In this document: piece after piece, positions 11,267 to 21,375 of the stretch
Position numbering within the stretch: position 1 is the stretch's first letter
How the letters are laid out: each line of letters starts with the position of its first letter
Source of the DNA: Ceratodon purpureus
Lineage: Eukaryota; Streptophyta; Bryopsida; Pseudoditrichales; Ditrichaceae
Assembly (NCBI GenBank): GCA_014871385.1
Contig: CM026429.1
Coordinates: 3,125,799 to 3,189,798 of the forward strand
DNA: 64,000 nt
Direction: 5' to 3'
Position numbers and translations under genes: made by a program
The notes under the pieces: model-generated
The model's database searches: none
What the model saw: the letters and a program-made list of their open reading frames with translations, nothing else
Told to the model about the DNA's origin: nothing

Positions 11267-14200
11267 CTATGATTCGGAACTAGCCGTAGGAGCACCAAAA
11301 ATCCGCAAGTTGCGATCGCTGCTGCCAACCGCCAAATACGACGCGTCTGGTCCAAAGCGGACTGACGTCACTTTACCTATATTACATAAAAAGAACCCAA
11401 TATCAGCTCAGGGATTCAGGTGAGAGGGGGAAAATGGATGAAGACGTGCACCTTGTAGTACTGTCACAAGTCTAAACTATAAACAATGCCTCACACTTGC
11501 GCGGGGAAAGACATTCACATACCAGAGTCCGCTTTGACTACAAGTAGGATTCCAATGTACTAAGATATAGAGCTCTTTAGAACTATTTGGAAACGTTAGA
11601 ACTTGTTGACAGAAATTGCAATGCACATAGCACACGATCCAACAACTAGGAATGGCGCAACAAAGAGTTCAATATATACTTTAAAGCAATATAAATCATC
11701 ACCTGTCCCAGAAAGATCGGGGAAGACTTTAATAGTATTCCACTCCTGCTTCACACTCGCTACTTGATACAGCCTGCATGGAACACCACACAATGAGGAT
11801 TTGTCATGAGCTTTTGGAGAGATTTTTAAAGATTTAAAGTCACAATTCAAAAGACAACGAAAGTAGAAGGGGTCTCCTGGCTAATAGACAAGCAGCACTC
11901 TACAGGATAACGTATCAATCAACGTCGGATACACCACATAGGAAAGGATTCTCGTGACCAGTTTTGAAAATACCTTATGTCGGAACCGCCGACAGCTAGG
12001 TAGCTGCCACTGTAATCGAATTCCACTGCAAGCACACAATACTTGTAACTCAGTATGTGATTTGCTTTAATACTGTACTCTTTGTTATGTTATGTACACA
12101 AGATACATGCTCTAAGTTAATTTCTACGCGCAATGTCTGCATACGAACATCACTTGCAAAAACATACAAGATTGGGCTTCGTCTCCAACAAAAGAAACCC
12201 TGTATAAGTAAGTAATAGTGGCCAATTCGAAGGGCAGGACATATTGGTAAGACAAAATATAGCTAACCAGTATTAGTTGGTGTGTTGTTATCATAAGGGG
12301 CAAAAGAACGGAAGTTCTTCAGTTTACGCAAATCCCACAGCTTGACTCCATCTTGGGCAGCGGTCTGTAAACGATTGCGTGTCAGCACACACCTTAACGT
12401 AATAACATAAGAAATTCACAATACCAACAAATGCAAGCTTCAACATGCTTGCAAACTATCTCATTCCCTCTCGATGGTTTTGTCAACTGATGCATAGAAT
12501 GCATGCAATAACATCCTTAAAACCCAATATGCAGTTGCTTGAGGCTAAAATCTTCTAAGCTTTTTATTCCAACATTGAATATGACAAACTGTCCCCCAAC
12601 CTTGTATCCGAGGTGAAAGCTCGTCCCTTATCTGAAGGTAAACGGCATGAATCACTGTTCCCACTACACTAGCTTGGCGTCTACAAGGCTAAAGAAATTG
12701 TGCAAAATTTAGATTCAACTTGGCTGATAGAAACATTCAGAACTTCCACCTTAAGTACAAGTGTGAGGGACAGTTGGTCTCAGCCAAGAAGAAGTAACAG
12801 TAAAACTATTAACATAGGATAAAGATAAGATTACTTACAGCCAAGAAGTAACCATTTTCAGAGAAAGATATATCCGTCACAGGTCCAGTGTGCCCTTCAA
12901 ACTTGGCAACATTTGCCTGGATTCCAAATTAAATGAAAATCCAGTGACACAGGTAATCAGAAATACAATTTTCGAGTGCACAACGAACACATCATCACTG
13001 TTACAGAGAGATTTCTTACTGGGTATTCCAACGACAGAAGGGAAGAATACAAACCTGAGATTTCACATCCCAGATCCGAACCAGTGATTCTGCTGTACCA
13101 GTCCCGAGGATCAAACCATCAGGATGAAAAGATGCTGATGTATATCCGTCTTGCACAGTAGGTTCATTAACCTGCCCAGGTATAGGTATTCAGGATACGC
13201 AATATTCACAAACATTCAATACTCTTCCACATAATTTAGATAACCCAACACATCGCAGAAAGACATTAAACCAAATCAGAAAATACATGACGGAGTTGGA
13301 CACTTCAGGAACTCAAACCAGAATCACAAACCTGGTGCTTTTCAAAGCTTAAGTAAACAAATATCACAATTGCTGATGTTGAACTACAGCGCAAGCAGAG
13401 TTCAAAGGATAAATAACTAATACAGAGCCAACCAATAAATCTAGTTTGCCGAGGGTATAACATACCTGTGCAAGGCAGAGACCAGTAGAGAGATCATAAA
13501 AGTTCCAGGTCTTATCAGCAGAGGCTGTGACAAAGTAATTCTGGGTGGCATGTACAGTCACTGCCCGTACCTGCAAAAAAATGCTTAGAGAAACCTTGAA
13601 TACACAGCTGTTGTCAAAACATCAGAGTTCTGAAACTGCTTTCAAAAGTACTACCTGGCCAGCCGTTATGTAAGGGAAAGTACCACTTGACTTTAAGAAG
13701 AAATATACCTCTGCTGAGTGGTCTTTCAATGTGTGCTTGCAAGCATAATTGCCATCTTCCTGTTCTTGCCAAATTTTCACTGTCTGCAGGGTTCCAATTG
13801 ACAAAAACAGGGAGAAAACGTCAGATGAATACTATCGTTTACCTCAATTTCAACATGGTGCTACAGCAATTGAAGGAGATAGCTCTTTGAGTCCGGAGGA
13901 AGAAGAAGTTAATGAACCAACGAACCTTATCAATAGATCCGGTTAGAGCATATTCGTCTTTTGCCACAAACTTCACGCTCGTAACCTGCAAATCAGCCAA
14001 GATGAAAATTATCTAAGACGGCCTGCCTACCATGTGGTGGAGAAAAGTTCAATTGCAAGAGACCACCACTTAGTTAAATGTGTAAAGCCTGGATGTATCT
14101 GCATATAAAGATTGCATAAACAACCCCTTAAAGAAAGTAGATATAGAGTACTCTATACTGTATGGCAGGCACAAACGAAATACTCAAAACCCATTGCGGA

Positions 14201-17010
14201 GGTCCAGATCACGGGAACGTGGAGGTAATGTCTCTCTAAAAATTGCACATCTTGAGCCTTACCCGTTTGCTATGACCAGAAAGTGTAGAGACGAGTTCTC
14301 CAGAAGTTCGGTTAAACACTACTGCTGTACCATCAACGCCTCCTGATAACACAAGATCCTTCCGCCAAAAAATTCAACTAGTCAAATTCACATTCAAACA
14401 AACAATGATTCTAAAAACAAAATTTCACACCTTATCTAAGGAAATCTGAGGACTCTATTGAGACTAGAGATTCAAAATCGGGAATAAAGCAAGAGGGTGA
14501 TTTGATAAGAGTAAAGCGATTACCTTAGTTTGATGAATGTCGATTGACAATATTCCTGGCTTCGAACTTGAGTGCAAGGGATGACTAGCCAGCTGAGTGT
14601 AACTCTCTAAAGCTTCAGGAGTGGCCAAAGTTGATGAAATCTGCACAAGCAAATCACTTGCTGCTTAGATCTTTCACAAGTTTTAGGTGAATATTATCCA
14701 ATATGATACCACGGCAGTCCCAGTGATCAAAACCATGTGCAACTCTACCAATAAATAGTAGAAGTTCAAACTTAAGCGTCCCACATCTTCTTTAAAAACA
14801 GACTTTTAATATTTATCTCTTCGTTTAAATACAATTCAAGGGAGGAGACAAAACAACAACCTAAAATAAAAAGGTGCTGGCAACAAACCTGCCGCTTTTT
14901 ACGTTGACCAGAGAGACGTGCATTGCACTCAGTTAGCTCCTTGATAATATCAGACGTAATGCCCTGCCTAGGTTTCTTTCCCGGGCCTTCGGATTCTGCG
15001 TCTGCTTCAGAAGCTGTACGAGCAATTCAATTTTTTGAGGACGAGATCCAGCCCTCAATGAGTCGCGAATTTACAATCAAGTTCTACATTGGCGTCTTAA
15101 TACACCAATGTAGAGGGAATCGACAGATTTAGTCACGAATTTAGTCACAAAGCATACTAAAATTATTTGACAGCTTAATCCAACACAGTATTAAAAGCCA
15201 ACAGAGGCCTGTGACAAATCACTCTTTAGAGTCAAAAGCAAGTAACTAGGAGATGTACTGAACTGTAGTTCAGAATATGGCAAACCTCTTTTCCCGTTGC
15301 TAGAGACCGTCGGAGGAATAGCAGCAGAAACTGTTACATCAGCAGGTGCCTGCCTCTCCGCCTTCAAAAGCAGTTCCCTAGCCTCATCCCTCTCCTTCTT
15401 CAATCGAGCAATAACTCGGCACGCAGCGTCATGCTAGAACATTCCATGACAGATAGAACCGTGTTTTCAGTCCTTTGAACGGGTGAACACCCAAACATAT
15501 TCGAAATTACTCAAGTACAATCGCAACTGAGATATACCGGCTAAGCATCGCATTAAAATAAGGAGCAATTGCAGTTGTTTATTGTATTGCTTTTCAGCAG
15601 CAGCCATGAATTACTTAAGACATGTATTAAATGTATTAACATCACAAACCACGCACAGGGAAACCCATAATCAGCTAGGCGAACACTTTGCGGAGGGTGT
15701 TAAAACCTGGTAGAGGGCATGACTCAGTTCTTGGCGTGCAGTGTGCAGTTGCTGCTCCAGAGCATAGTTGGACAAGACAACAGCATCCCACTCCTGGCTC
15801 AAACACACACGATTAAATATTCAATAACTATACTTCTAAAAAATGATGAAACAAGGCCGACTCGAACATGATGTGACTACCTACACATGAAATCAATGAT
15901 TGGCTTGAGATCGCCAATACTAGACAGTAGAACAATCCGCTTGTAACAAGCGCATGCTATTGATAGTTTCAATTCGAATTTCAAATAATTCGATTACAAA
16001 AAAAGAATGTTAAATCATTCTGTGACATCTTCAGCGTTCTTAACACTAAGGCGGACATTACAAGTGAAATTCATTAAACCCTAAAATGACTCACATTTTG
16101 AAAGAGTCCAAGCATGCCCGGTATGCTCGCTGCTTGCAACGGTCTTGGCTTCACAGCCTGCATCAATCCAACAGCCCTGCTTTGTCAGCACAAAGGTCTA
16201 CAATTACAGAAAATCAAGCAAGCACTATTTGCCAGAAACAACTGGAAACAACAGAATGCAGAACCAACGTCGCACATTCTCATCCATTATAACAAAGAAT
16301 GCTCAAGGTAGATACCTTGTTTGTCTTAACCGGAATGAGGTCCTCCGGAGACAAGGGATCACCAGTCACGGGCTCCGATCCATTATCCTGCATTGCCAGA
16401 AACGTCACGTCAGCTAATTTCTGTAGGTCGATCCCATTCCAACATATAATCCACAATAACAAATAAACTAAAGTCGCAATGCACAGAAATAGGAAAAGAA
16501 AAAAGAAAAAAGAAAAAAGAAAAAAAGTTACCTCGAGATGCTTGAGGATCAACCTCCTCTCGAATATCAAACCAGATTTTCTTGACACCACGGGGTCTTC
16601 AGGCGTCACGCCTGAAACTGAAACCAAAAACTCAAAAAAATCAGCTGCAAATCGCTTCACCCCTAACTGACAAAAATCAATTTCCACAGCAGCTGAAAAT
16701 GTAGTAATCACCAGACAATACGCAACAGTTCCACAAACGCACAAAAATTCCCTGCGTATCGGTCAATCTCCACCGACAATACGAACCTCCACGGAACCAA
16801 AATAAACGCACGAATCAAACGGACATACGCGACAGTCTCAAAAACGCGAACAAATCATCTGCACATCGATCAACCCCGGTGTAACGAAACAGCATTCCAC
16901 GAAACAGCAATCGAACATTCAATCAGCTGAACGACGCAGAGCTGGAATGCAGCGAAACTGAATTCCTCCAACAACCAAACCCTAGGTGAGAACTTACTGG
17001 CGCAAAACAT
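11267..17010 (-). CDS. PRP19: PRP19/MAC3 U-box E3 ubiquitin ligase, spliceosome NTC core (18 exons, 523 aa)
   Basis: A nuclear ubiquitin ligase and scaffold of the NineTeen/MOS4-associated complex that activates the spliceosome. In flowering plants (MAC3A/B) it also acts in innate immunity. I read exons, 5' to 3': 17010-16998, 16617-16532, 16387-16316, 16157-16095, 15793-15707, 15433-15286, 15013-14889, 14640-14524, 14358-14263, 13985-13926, 13783-13709, 13570-13466, 13171-13055, 12916-12839, 12364-12268, 12025-11974, 11773-11703, 11376-11267. The U-box fills residues 1 to about 70 (MFCAISG start), followed by the tetramerising coiled coil ([17 protein letters not shown]) and WD40 repeats from about 215 to the end (D-R-N-L-R-I-F-G near the C-terminus). 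The length equals that of Arabidopsis MAC3A as I recall it. All joins keep frame with GT-AG ends. The first exon encodes only four residues plus one base. Confidence 0.95.
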
Positions 17011-17200
17011 GGTGACGCCGACGCCGTGACCGCCTCCACGGCTGGAGAGAAGAAGAGCGGCAGCAGCAGCAAGGAGTCGTGAGCGGGAGCTGCAGCAGGA
17101 AGGAGCTGGAAAGGCGGGCCAGCACTAGAGGATGCGCATCGCCATCGCTGCGAGAAACACGAACCTCGACTCTCGAAGGCGAAGCGCAAGCGTCTCCTGG

Positions 17201-17209
17201 TTAGGGTTT
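17201..17209 (-). promoter_or_regulatory. Telo-box in PRP19 5' region
   Basis: AAACCCTAA on the - strand, about 190 bases upstream of the PRP19 start codon and in the same orientation as the gene. A related AAACCCTAG lies in the first intron near 16977. This is the plant telo-box seen at many housekeeping genes. Confidence 0.55.
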
Positions 17210-17334
17210 TGCCTGGGCTTGGCCTTCGCTCTCTTTCTCCTCCCTTTGATTATTTCCTCTCCTTTCTTTGTTTTGAAATGTTTTTTTCACTAATTTTATT
17301 CTACACTAATTTCATTCTGCCCTGAATTGAACTC

Positions 17335-17656
17335 ATACATGGGCCACACCAAAAACCCCAGCAGCTCCGGTCACCAAAAACATCAGCTCTATGTAATCTC
17401 CGGAAATATTGGGCTCGGATTTCAGTTGGCTGGAGTTATCGGAGTGGCTAGAGCTGCTAGTTGCAAGGCTACCTTTTTCCTTCCAACCAGCGCTCCGGTA
17501 GCTTCGGCCCCTCCGATAGCTATAGCTCCTCCGATAGCTTCAGCCACTCCGGTAGCCCTAGCCAACTGAAATCTCAACCCAATATTTCCAGAGATTATAT
17601 AGGGTTGATGTTTTTGGTAACCACATATGTTGAGGTTTTTGGTGTGGCCCGTGTAT
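17335..17656. mobile_element. Foldback (long inverted repeat) element, about 322 bp
   Basis: The left arm starts ATACATGGGCCACACC and the right arm, read in reverse, starts ATACACGGGCCACACC. The arms stay alignable for more than 100 bases, including GGAAATATTGGG and ATTTCAGTTGGCT, with scattered mismatches and one arm longer. The inner part of the right arm has repeats of CTCCGATAGCT. Transcribed RNA would fold into a near-complete hairpin. I see no open frame for a transposase and no clear target duplication. Confidence 0.75.
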
Positions 17657-18380
17657 TTAGTCGATTGTATTCATTATCTTATGATATGGGCTGAACTAAT
17701 TGTAGTCTTGGATTAATTGATGCTTTCAAGTGTGCATAACAATATTTTATTTATTTTCTTGAGAAATATTTTTAATGTATATCTTTGTTTATTTTAAATT
17801 CATGTAACATACTTGAACAATAGAGTTGGTTTTAAAACCACCTTCAGTCTTTAGAAGATATTCTGAGTTTGGCTTTATTGTATCATTATTTTTTACTTCA
17901 AATAGTTATGAGGTAAGTTATAGAAGATCTTGGTTGTCTTATTGTCTTGAGTGTGTAAGAGCTTGGTGGTCTCTAAAGTTAAGGGAATCTAGTTTTGGTG
18001 TCATTCCATCTTCAAAAATTGGTTTCCCTTGAGTTTGGAAATTATTAAGCTCTTGCGCACTCAATATAAAGAGACCACAAGCTCTTCCATGACTATATAC
18101 TATTTGCAGTGAATAAATAAGATTGTGTAAATTTATTAAAATTCATGGTATTTAAGTCAAATACCATATGCCTTTAAAAATTGGATTGTGTCAAAAATGT
18201 ATATCCTAGGATTGACTTTTGAAAAGGCAAGGATAATTTCTTTGTTGTTCAAGTTTATTGGAAAAAACACCTTGAGTTGTTAAAAAACACCATGAATCTT
18301 GTTTTATTGTACAATTATTTTATTACTCATCCTTGAAAACTAGTTTTCCTTGAGTTCAGATACCACAAGGCTCTTACATT
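17657..18380. other. AT-rich spacer with nested short inverted repeats
   Basis: No gene seen. Two interlocked inverted repeats occur: TTGAGTGTGTAAGAGCTT (17947-17964) pairs with AAGCTCTTGCGCACTCAA (about 18046-18063), and AAGAGCTTGGTGGTCTCT (17957-17974) pairs with AGAGACCACAAGCTCTT (18070-18086). A diverged relative (CTTGAGTTCAGATACCACAA) is near 18350, next to the Dof-like gene's 3' end. Confidence 0.55.
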
Positions 18381-18983
18381 TTATAAAAATTCTATACGAT
18401 AAAAATCCTTCAAAATCCAAAATGGAATGAAAAATTTTCTTTTGAGATTTGAAATAATGTATTCTTCCCTAACCAAATTTTCTTTGCCCTGTGCAGTCTT
18501 TTCAAAATTTCCAATACTTCCTTTCCTCTCCGCACTCTTTTCAGGGCCCTCAGTAACATTCTCTTGGTTCCCAACTCTAATCTGAGGAAAAATGTGGTGT
18601 AATTTCTTCTTCTTGAAGGGTGAAAATGGTTTCTTACATCCACCATTGCACCTGTACCTTGGCTGGTCACATTTACCATTGTTGAATCCAATGAATGTAA
18701 TGTTTTTATCATTTCCGCAATTTGTACAAACTTTGGGTAATTCTTGAAGATGAGCTGGTTCAATCCTCTTTCCATTCTTGTTGTAACCCTCCAGATGCGG
18801 ACTACGTCTCTGCTCTTCCTGAAATAACTTCTTACATTTGTCACATTGAAATCGAGCTTGACGCTTTTTATTGTTGTTGTAATACTTGAAAAATGCAAGG
18901 TTCTCACCATCACAATGAGGACAATAAAGTATAGCTGGACTTTTAACATCTTGGTTTTCCTTCAAAATGTTGGATGCGCACAT
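18381..18983 (-). CDS. Protein with two Dof-like zinc fingers (200 aa, no introns)
   Basis: A single open frame. Finger 1 is C21-x2-C24-x22-C47-x2-C50 with the Dof-like text CPHCDGENLAFFKYYNN and Q-A-R-F-Q-C-D-K-C. Finger 2 is C86-x2-C89-x22-C112-x3-C116 with Q-P-R-Y-R-C. Classical Dof fingers are C-x2-C-x21-C-x2-C with a YYNNYN core and QPRHFC before the third cysteine, so both are related but each is one residue longer between the middle cysteines. The rest is lysine-rich, as in nuclear or DNA-binding proteins. There is no downstream WTKGG motif, so I do not call it a true Dof factor. It could be a lineage-specific DNA-binding gene or a transposon-derived protein. Expression is unknown. Confidence 0.55.
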   Translation of the reverse strand: MCASNILKENQDVKSPAILYCPHCDGENLAFFKYYNNNKKRQARFQCDKCKKLFQEEQRRSPHLEGYNKNGKRIEPAHLQELPKVCTNCGNDKNITFIGFNNGKCDQPRYRCNGGCKKPFSPFKKKKLHHIFPQIRVGNQENVTEGPEKSAERKGSIGNFEKTAQGKENLVREEYIISNLKRKFFIPFWILKDFYRIEFL

Positions 18984-19473
18984 AACGAAGTAGAAATTTA
19001 TTGTGCTTGTTGATGTATATAGTTTTGGTTAATCCTGCATTTTCATGGGCACAATTTATTTATTTTTATAATAGAAAATAAGTTTCAAAAATATTTTTAG
19101 TAAATCCTAGAATGTACCAATATTTTCATTTACATGATAATTTTAAAGACAATGTAAGAAAAATTATTTTAAGCTAATAGTCATGGATCCAATGCCAATG
19201 GAGTAGGGAAAGCCACTCCAAATAGTAGGTCAAAGTGGTTTGGCTTGCATGTAATATGGGAGAGAAGCGAAGAAAGAGTTGCGAGAGGTTTTTCTTTACA
19301 CACCTGAATATATGGGTTTTAATTTGTATATGATTGTAGAATAACTATTATATATACATATACATACATATAATGTTTGGAGAAGAAAAAGAAAAACGCC
19401 AATATAAAGTTTAAGTCCTAAAATTAATTTAAACTAAAAGATATAAAGTATTTAATCTGAAGAAAAAGAAGTA
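18984..19473. other. AT-rich spacer upstream of the Dof-like ORF
   Basis: No gene seen. It contains a short (TA/TACA) simple repeat at about 19351-19370. Confidence 0.4.
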
Positions 19474-19876
19474 CACTCTAACCTCGATAATGTCACCCTT
19501 GTTAATAGAACACCTTGATATTGTCACCCAAAAGTTTGAAACCGATTTTCTTAGTGTAAAACTCCCTCGTTATTATCCCTATCACCCTTGATAATGTCAC
19601 TATTTTTCCAAAATCCATAGTGTAAATGTGATAATAACAAGTATAGATGGATTCTATGTGATAGTTGGATGGACAGATTCTATGTGATAGTTGGATGGAC
19701 AGATTGTATGTGATGGTTGGTTGGTTGGATGAATTATTTTGATTTTCTACCTATTTTTTTGATAATATCACATTATGCACAAATCTTCAAAATGTGACAT
19801 TATCAAAGATGTTACACCTTGTTTATATCACACTTTATGGTGAAACGGATGGTGTAATGTTATCAAGGTTAGAGTG
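19474..19876. mobile_element. Pogo/Emigrant-like MITE, 403 bp, TA target duplication
   Basis: The left end is CACTCTAACCTCGATAATGT and the right end reads in reverse CACTCTAACCTTGATAACAT, both flanked by TA (19472-19473 and 19877-19878). The TIR is about 28 bp with few mismatches. Just inside the left end the motif is repeated (CCTTGATATTGTCACCC, CCCTTGATAATGTCAC), a subterminal repeat pattern. The CAxTxxAACCTC-type end and the TA duplication are known for pogo-like and Emigrant-type MITEs. There is no coding capacity. Confidence 0.8.
19650..19720. repeat. 26-bp tandem repeat inside the MITE, 2.7 copies
   Basis: Two exact copies of a 26-bp unit starting GATTCTATGTGATAGTTGG (19650-19675, 19676-19701) plus a partial diverged third copy. 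It sits in the middle of the 403-bp MITE and probably arose after insertion. Confidence 0.85.
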
Positions 19877-19878
19877 TA

Positions 19879-20886
19879 CATAAGAACTTGAGATAAAGTT
19901 AAGAACTTCAGTACAGAAGTAAAAATAAAATCTTTTATAAATATATCTTTAAAAATTTTACTTGTTTATATTAAAAGTAACAAAAACAAACATTTTTGAA
20001 TATGGAAATCTAAAGAACATCATGAAGATGAGGAGATAGAAGATTAATCTATTTATTGCATACAATATGATAACAAAAGCTTCAAATGATGCTTGTTTCA
20101 AATGACACTTGTAAAACCAATGTTTGTAATTGTCCTCTTTGATACATTCAATGTCCTTACTTGTGCTACAGATCTTTGTATTGTTGTCTTTGAATGTTTT
20201 TCTTTGATCACAATACTTGATATGAATGTTTCATATGATTCTTGTAAATCAACTTCACCATCAAATAGTGGATCTCTTCTTTCAATCTTTTATAGTACAA
20301 CACTTGCCTTACTTCCTCCAAACTTTGTTCCACCTCTTGATCCACCTTTTGCTCCGCTCTTTGCTCCATCTATTGCTCTCTTTCTTTCATGTATTGCACT
20401 AGCATCTAATCCTTTGTTTTTGGTTGCATTTGAAAGTGTATGTGGTTCAATTGAAGAATAGAGCAAGGAGTAGAGCGAAAGGTTATCAAAACCTTCTTAT
20501 TTAGACTTCTTTTTATAGAAGGATATTTGAATGAAATTCCATCATTTTGTCTCATCCATCAAAATTACTACATGGCCTTCTTACCATTATCGTCAAATGT
20601 TATAATCCTTTTCCCTAAAAATCCTTCTTTAAGTATGGTTAGTGTGGATAAATCCAATCCTACCAAGAGCAATGCCTAATTGTTGGTAGAATATGACTTG
20701 ATCAAATGAAATATCTCTTTTGGCGCTCTTAAGTTATGAAATCTATGTCTTTGTTTCTTACTTTGACTTTCCATCTTGAAATACATGTGGAAGATCCAAG
20801 TGACTATGTGGAACATTTTGAAGAAGATTAGATTTTTGAGGAAATATCAACAAAATAATCACATTTCCTACCACCTCTATTGGTAT
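19879..20886. other. Spacer with an unassigned open frame at 20093-20461 (+)
   Basis: A 122-codon frame on the + strand has a hydrophobic first half and a proline-rich stretch (LPPNFVPPLDPPFAPLFAP). The opposite strand is also largely open (G-A-K-S-G-A-K-G-G-S-R-G-G). I recognise neither, and neighbouring DNA gives no support for a gene. It may be a retroelement scrap. Confidence 0.25.
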
Positions 20887-21375
20887 CATTAGGGAAAAAA
20901 TGACCTCACAAAGAGGCCTTCTAAGACAACCTGGGTTAGGTAAACCGGCTGCCCAAAGGCCCTCTGCTGTTGGCAGCAGATGCCTTAAATGTTGCCCGTA
21001 GAGTTAAGGAAGTGAGTTTCGTGGCGTGGAGGAGTGCTTGTTGGCGTTGACATAGATGGGGTTGAATGGTTGATTGTTTGGATTGTGCTAAAGTGTAACT
21101 CAGACTTCCTTTAATATGATGGCGAATATCCCTACTGACATGAGCAGCTGGGCTCGGAATGTGTGCGCAGCAGCAGTGATTGCTGTCAGCGCTGACACTG
21201 TAGCAATTTAACACACATGCCCTTCTTCAAGGTGATTGGTTCGAACCACCGCGCCCGCAGCGCTGGCACCACGGTGTCACCATTTGTGCCACCGTCAAAA
21301 GTGCACGGGCACCCCCTTTTTTTTCTCACCTGCCAGTTTCAAAGGCCTTTTTGTGACCTCGTTTTGCCCCTAATG
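20887..21375. mobile_element. CATTAGG-family MITE, copy 1 (489 bp)
   Basis: The ends form an inverted repeat of about 35 bp. The left end begins CATTAGGG and contains TCACAAAGAGGCC; the right end in reverse begins CATTAGGGG and contains TCACAAAAAGGCC. The inside is GC-richer, with repeated GGCAGC/TTGGCG text and a CACCATTTGTGCCACCGTCA segment near the right end that is shared with copy 2 at 39540-39866. There is no transposase ORF. Confidence 0.75.

Noticed and set aside
11142..11423. 93-codon + strand frame over the PRP19 last exon
   Set aside because: It is antisense to a secure PRP19 exon.
21230..21265. tRNA-like T-arm (GGTTCGAACC)
   Set aside because: No matching A box, anticodon arm or acceptor stem upstream; it lies inside the MITE.
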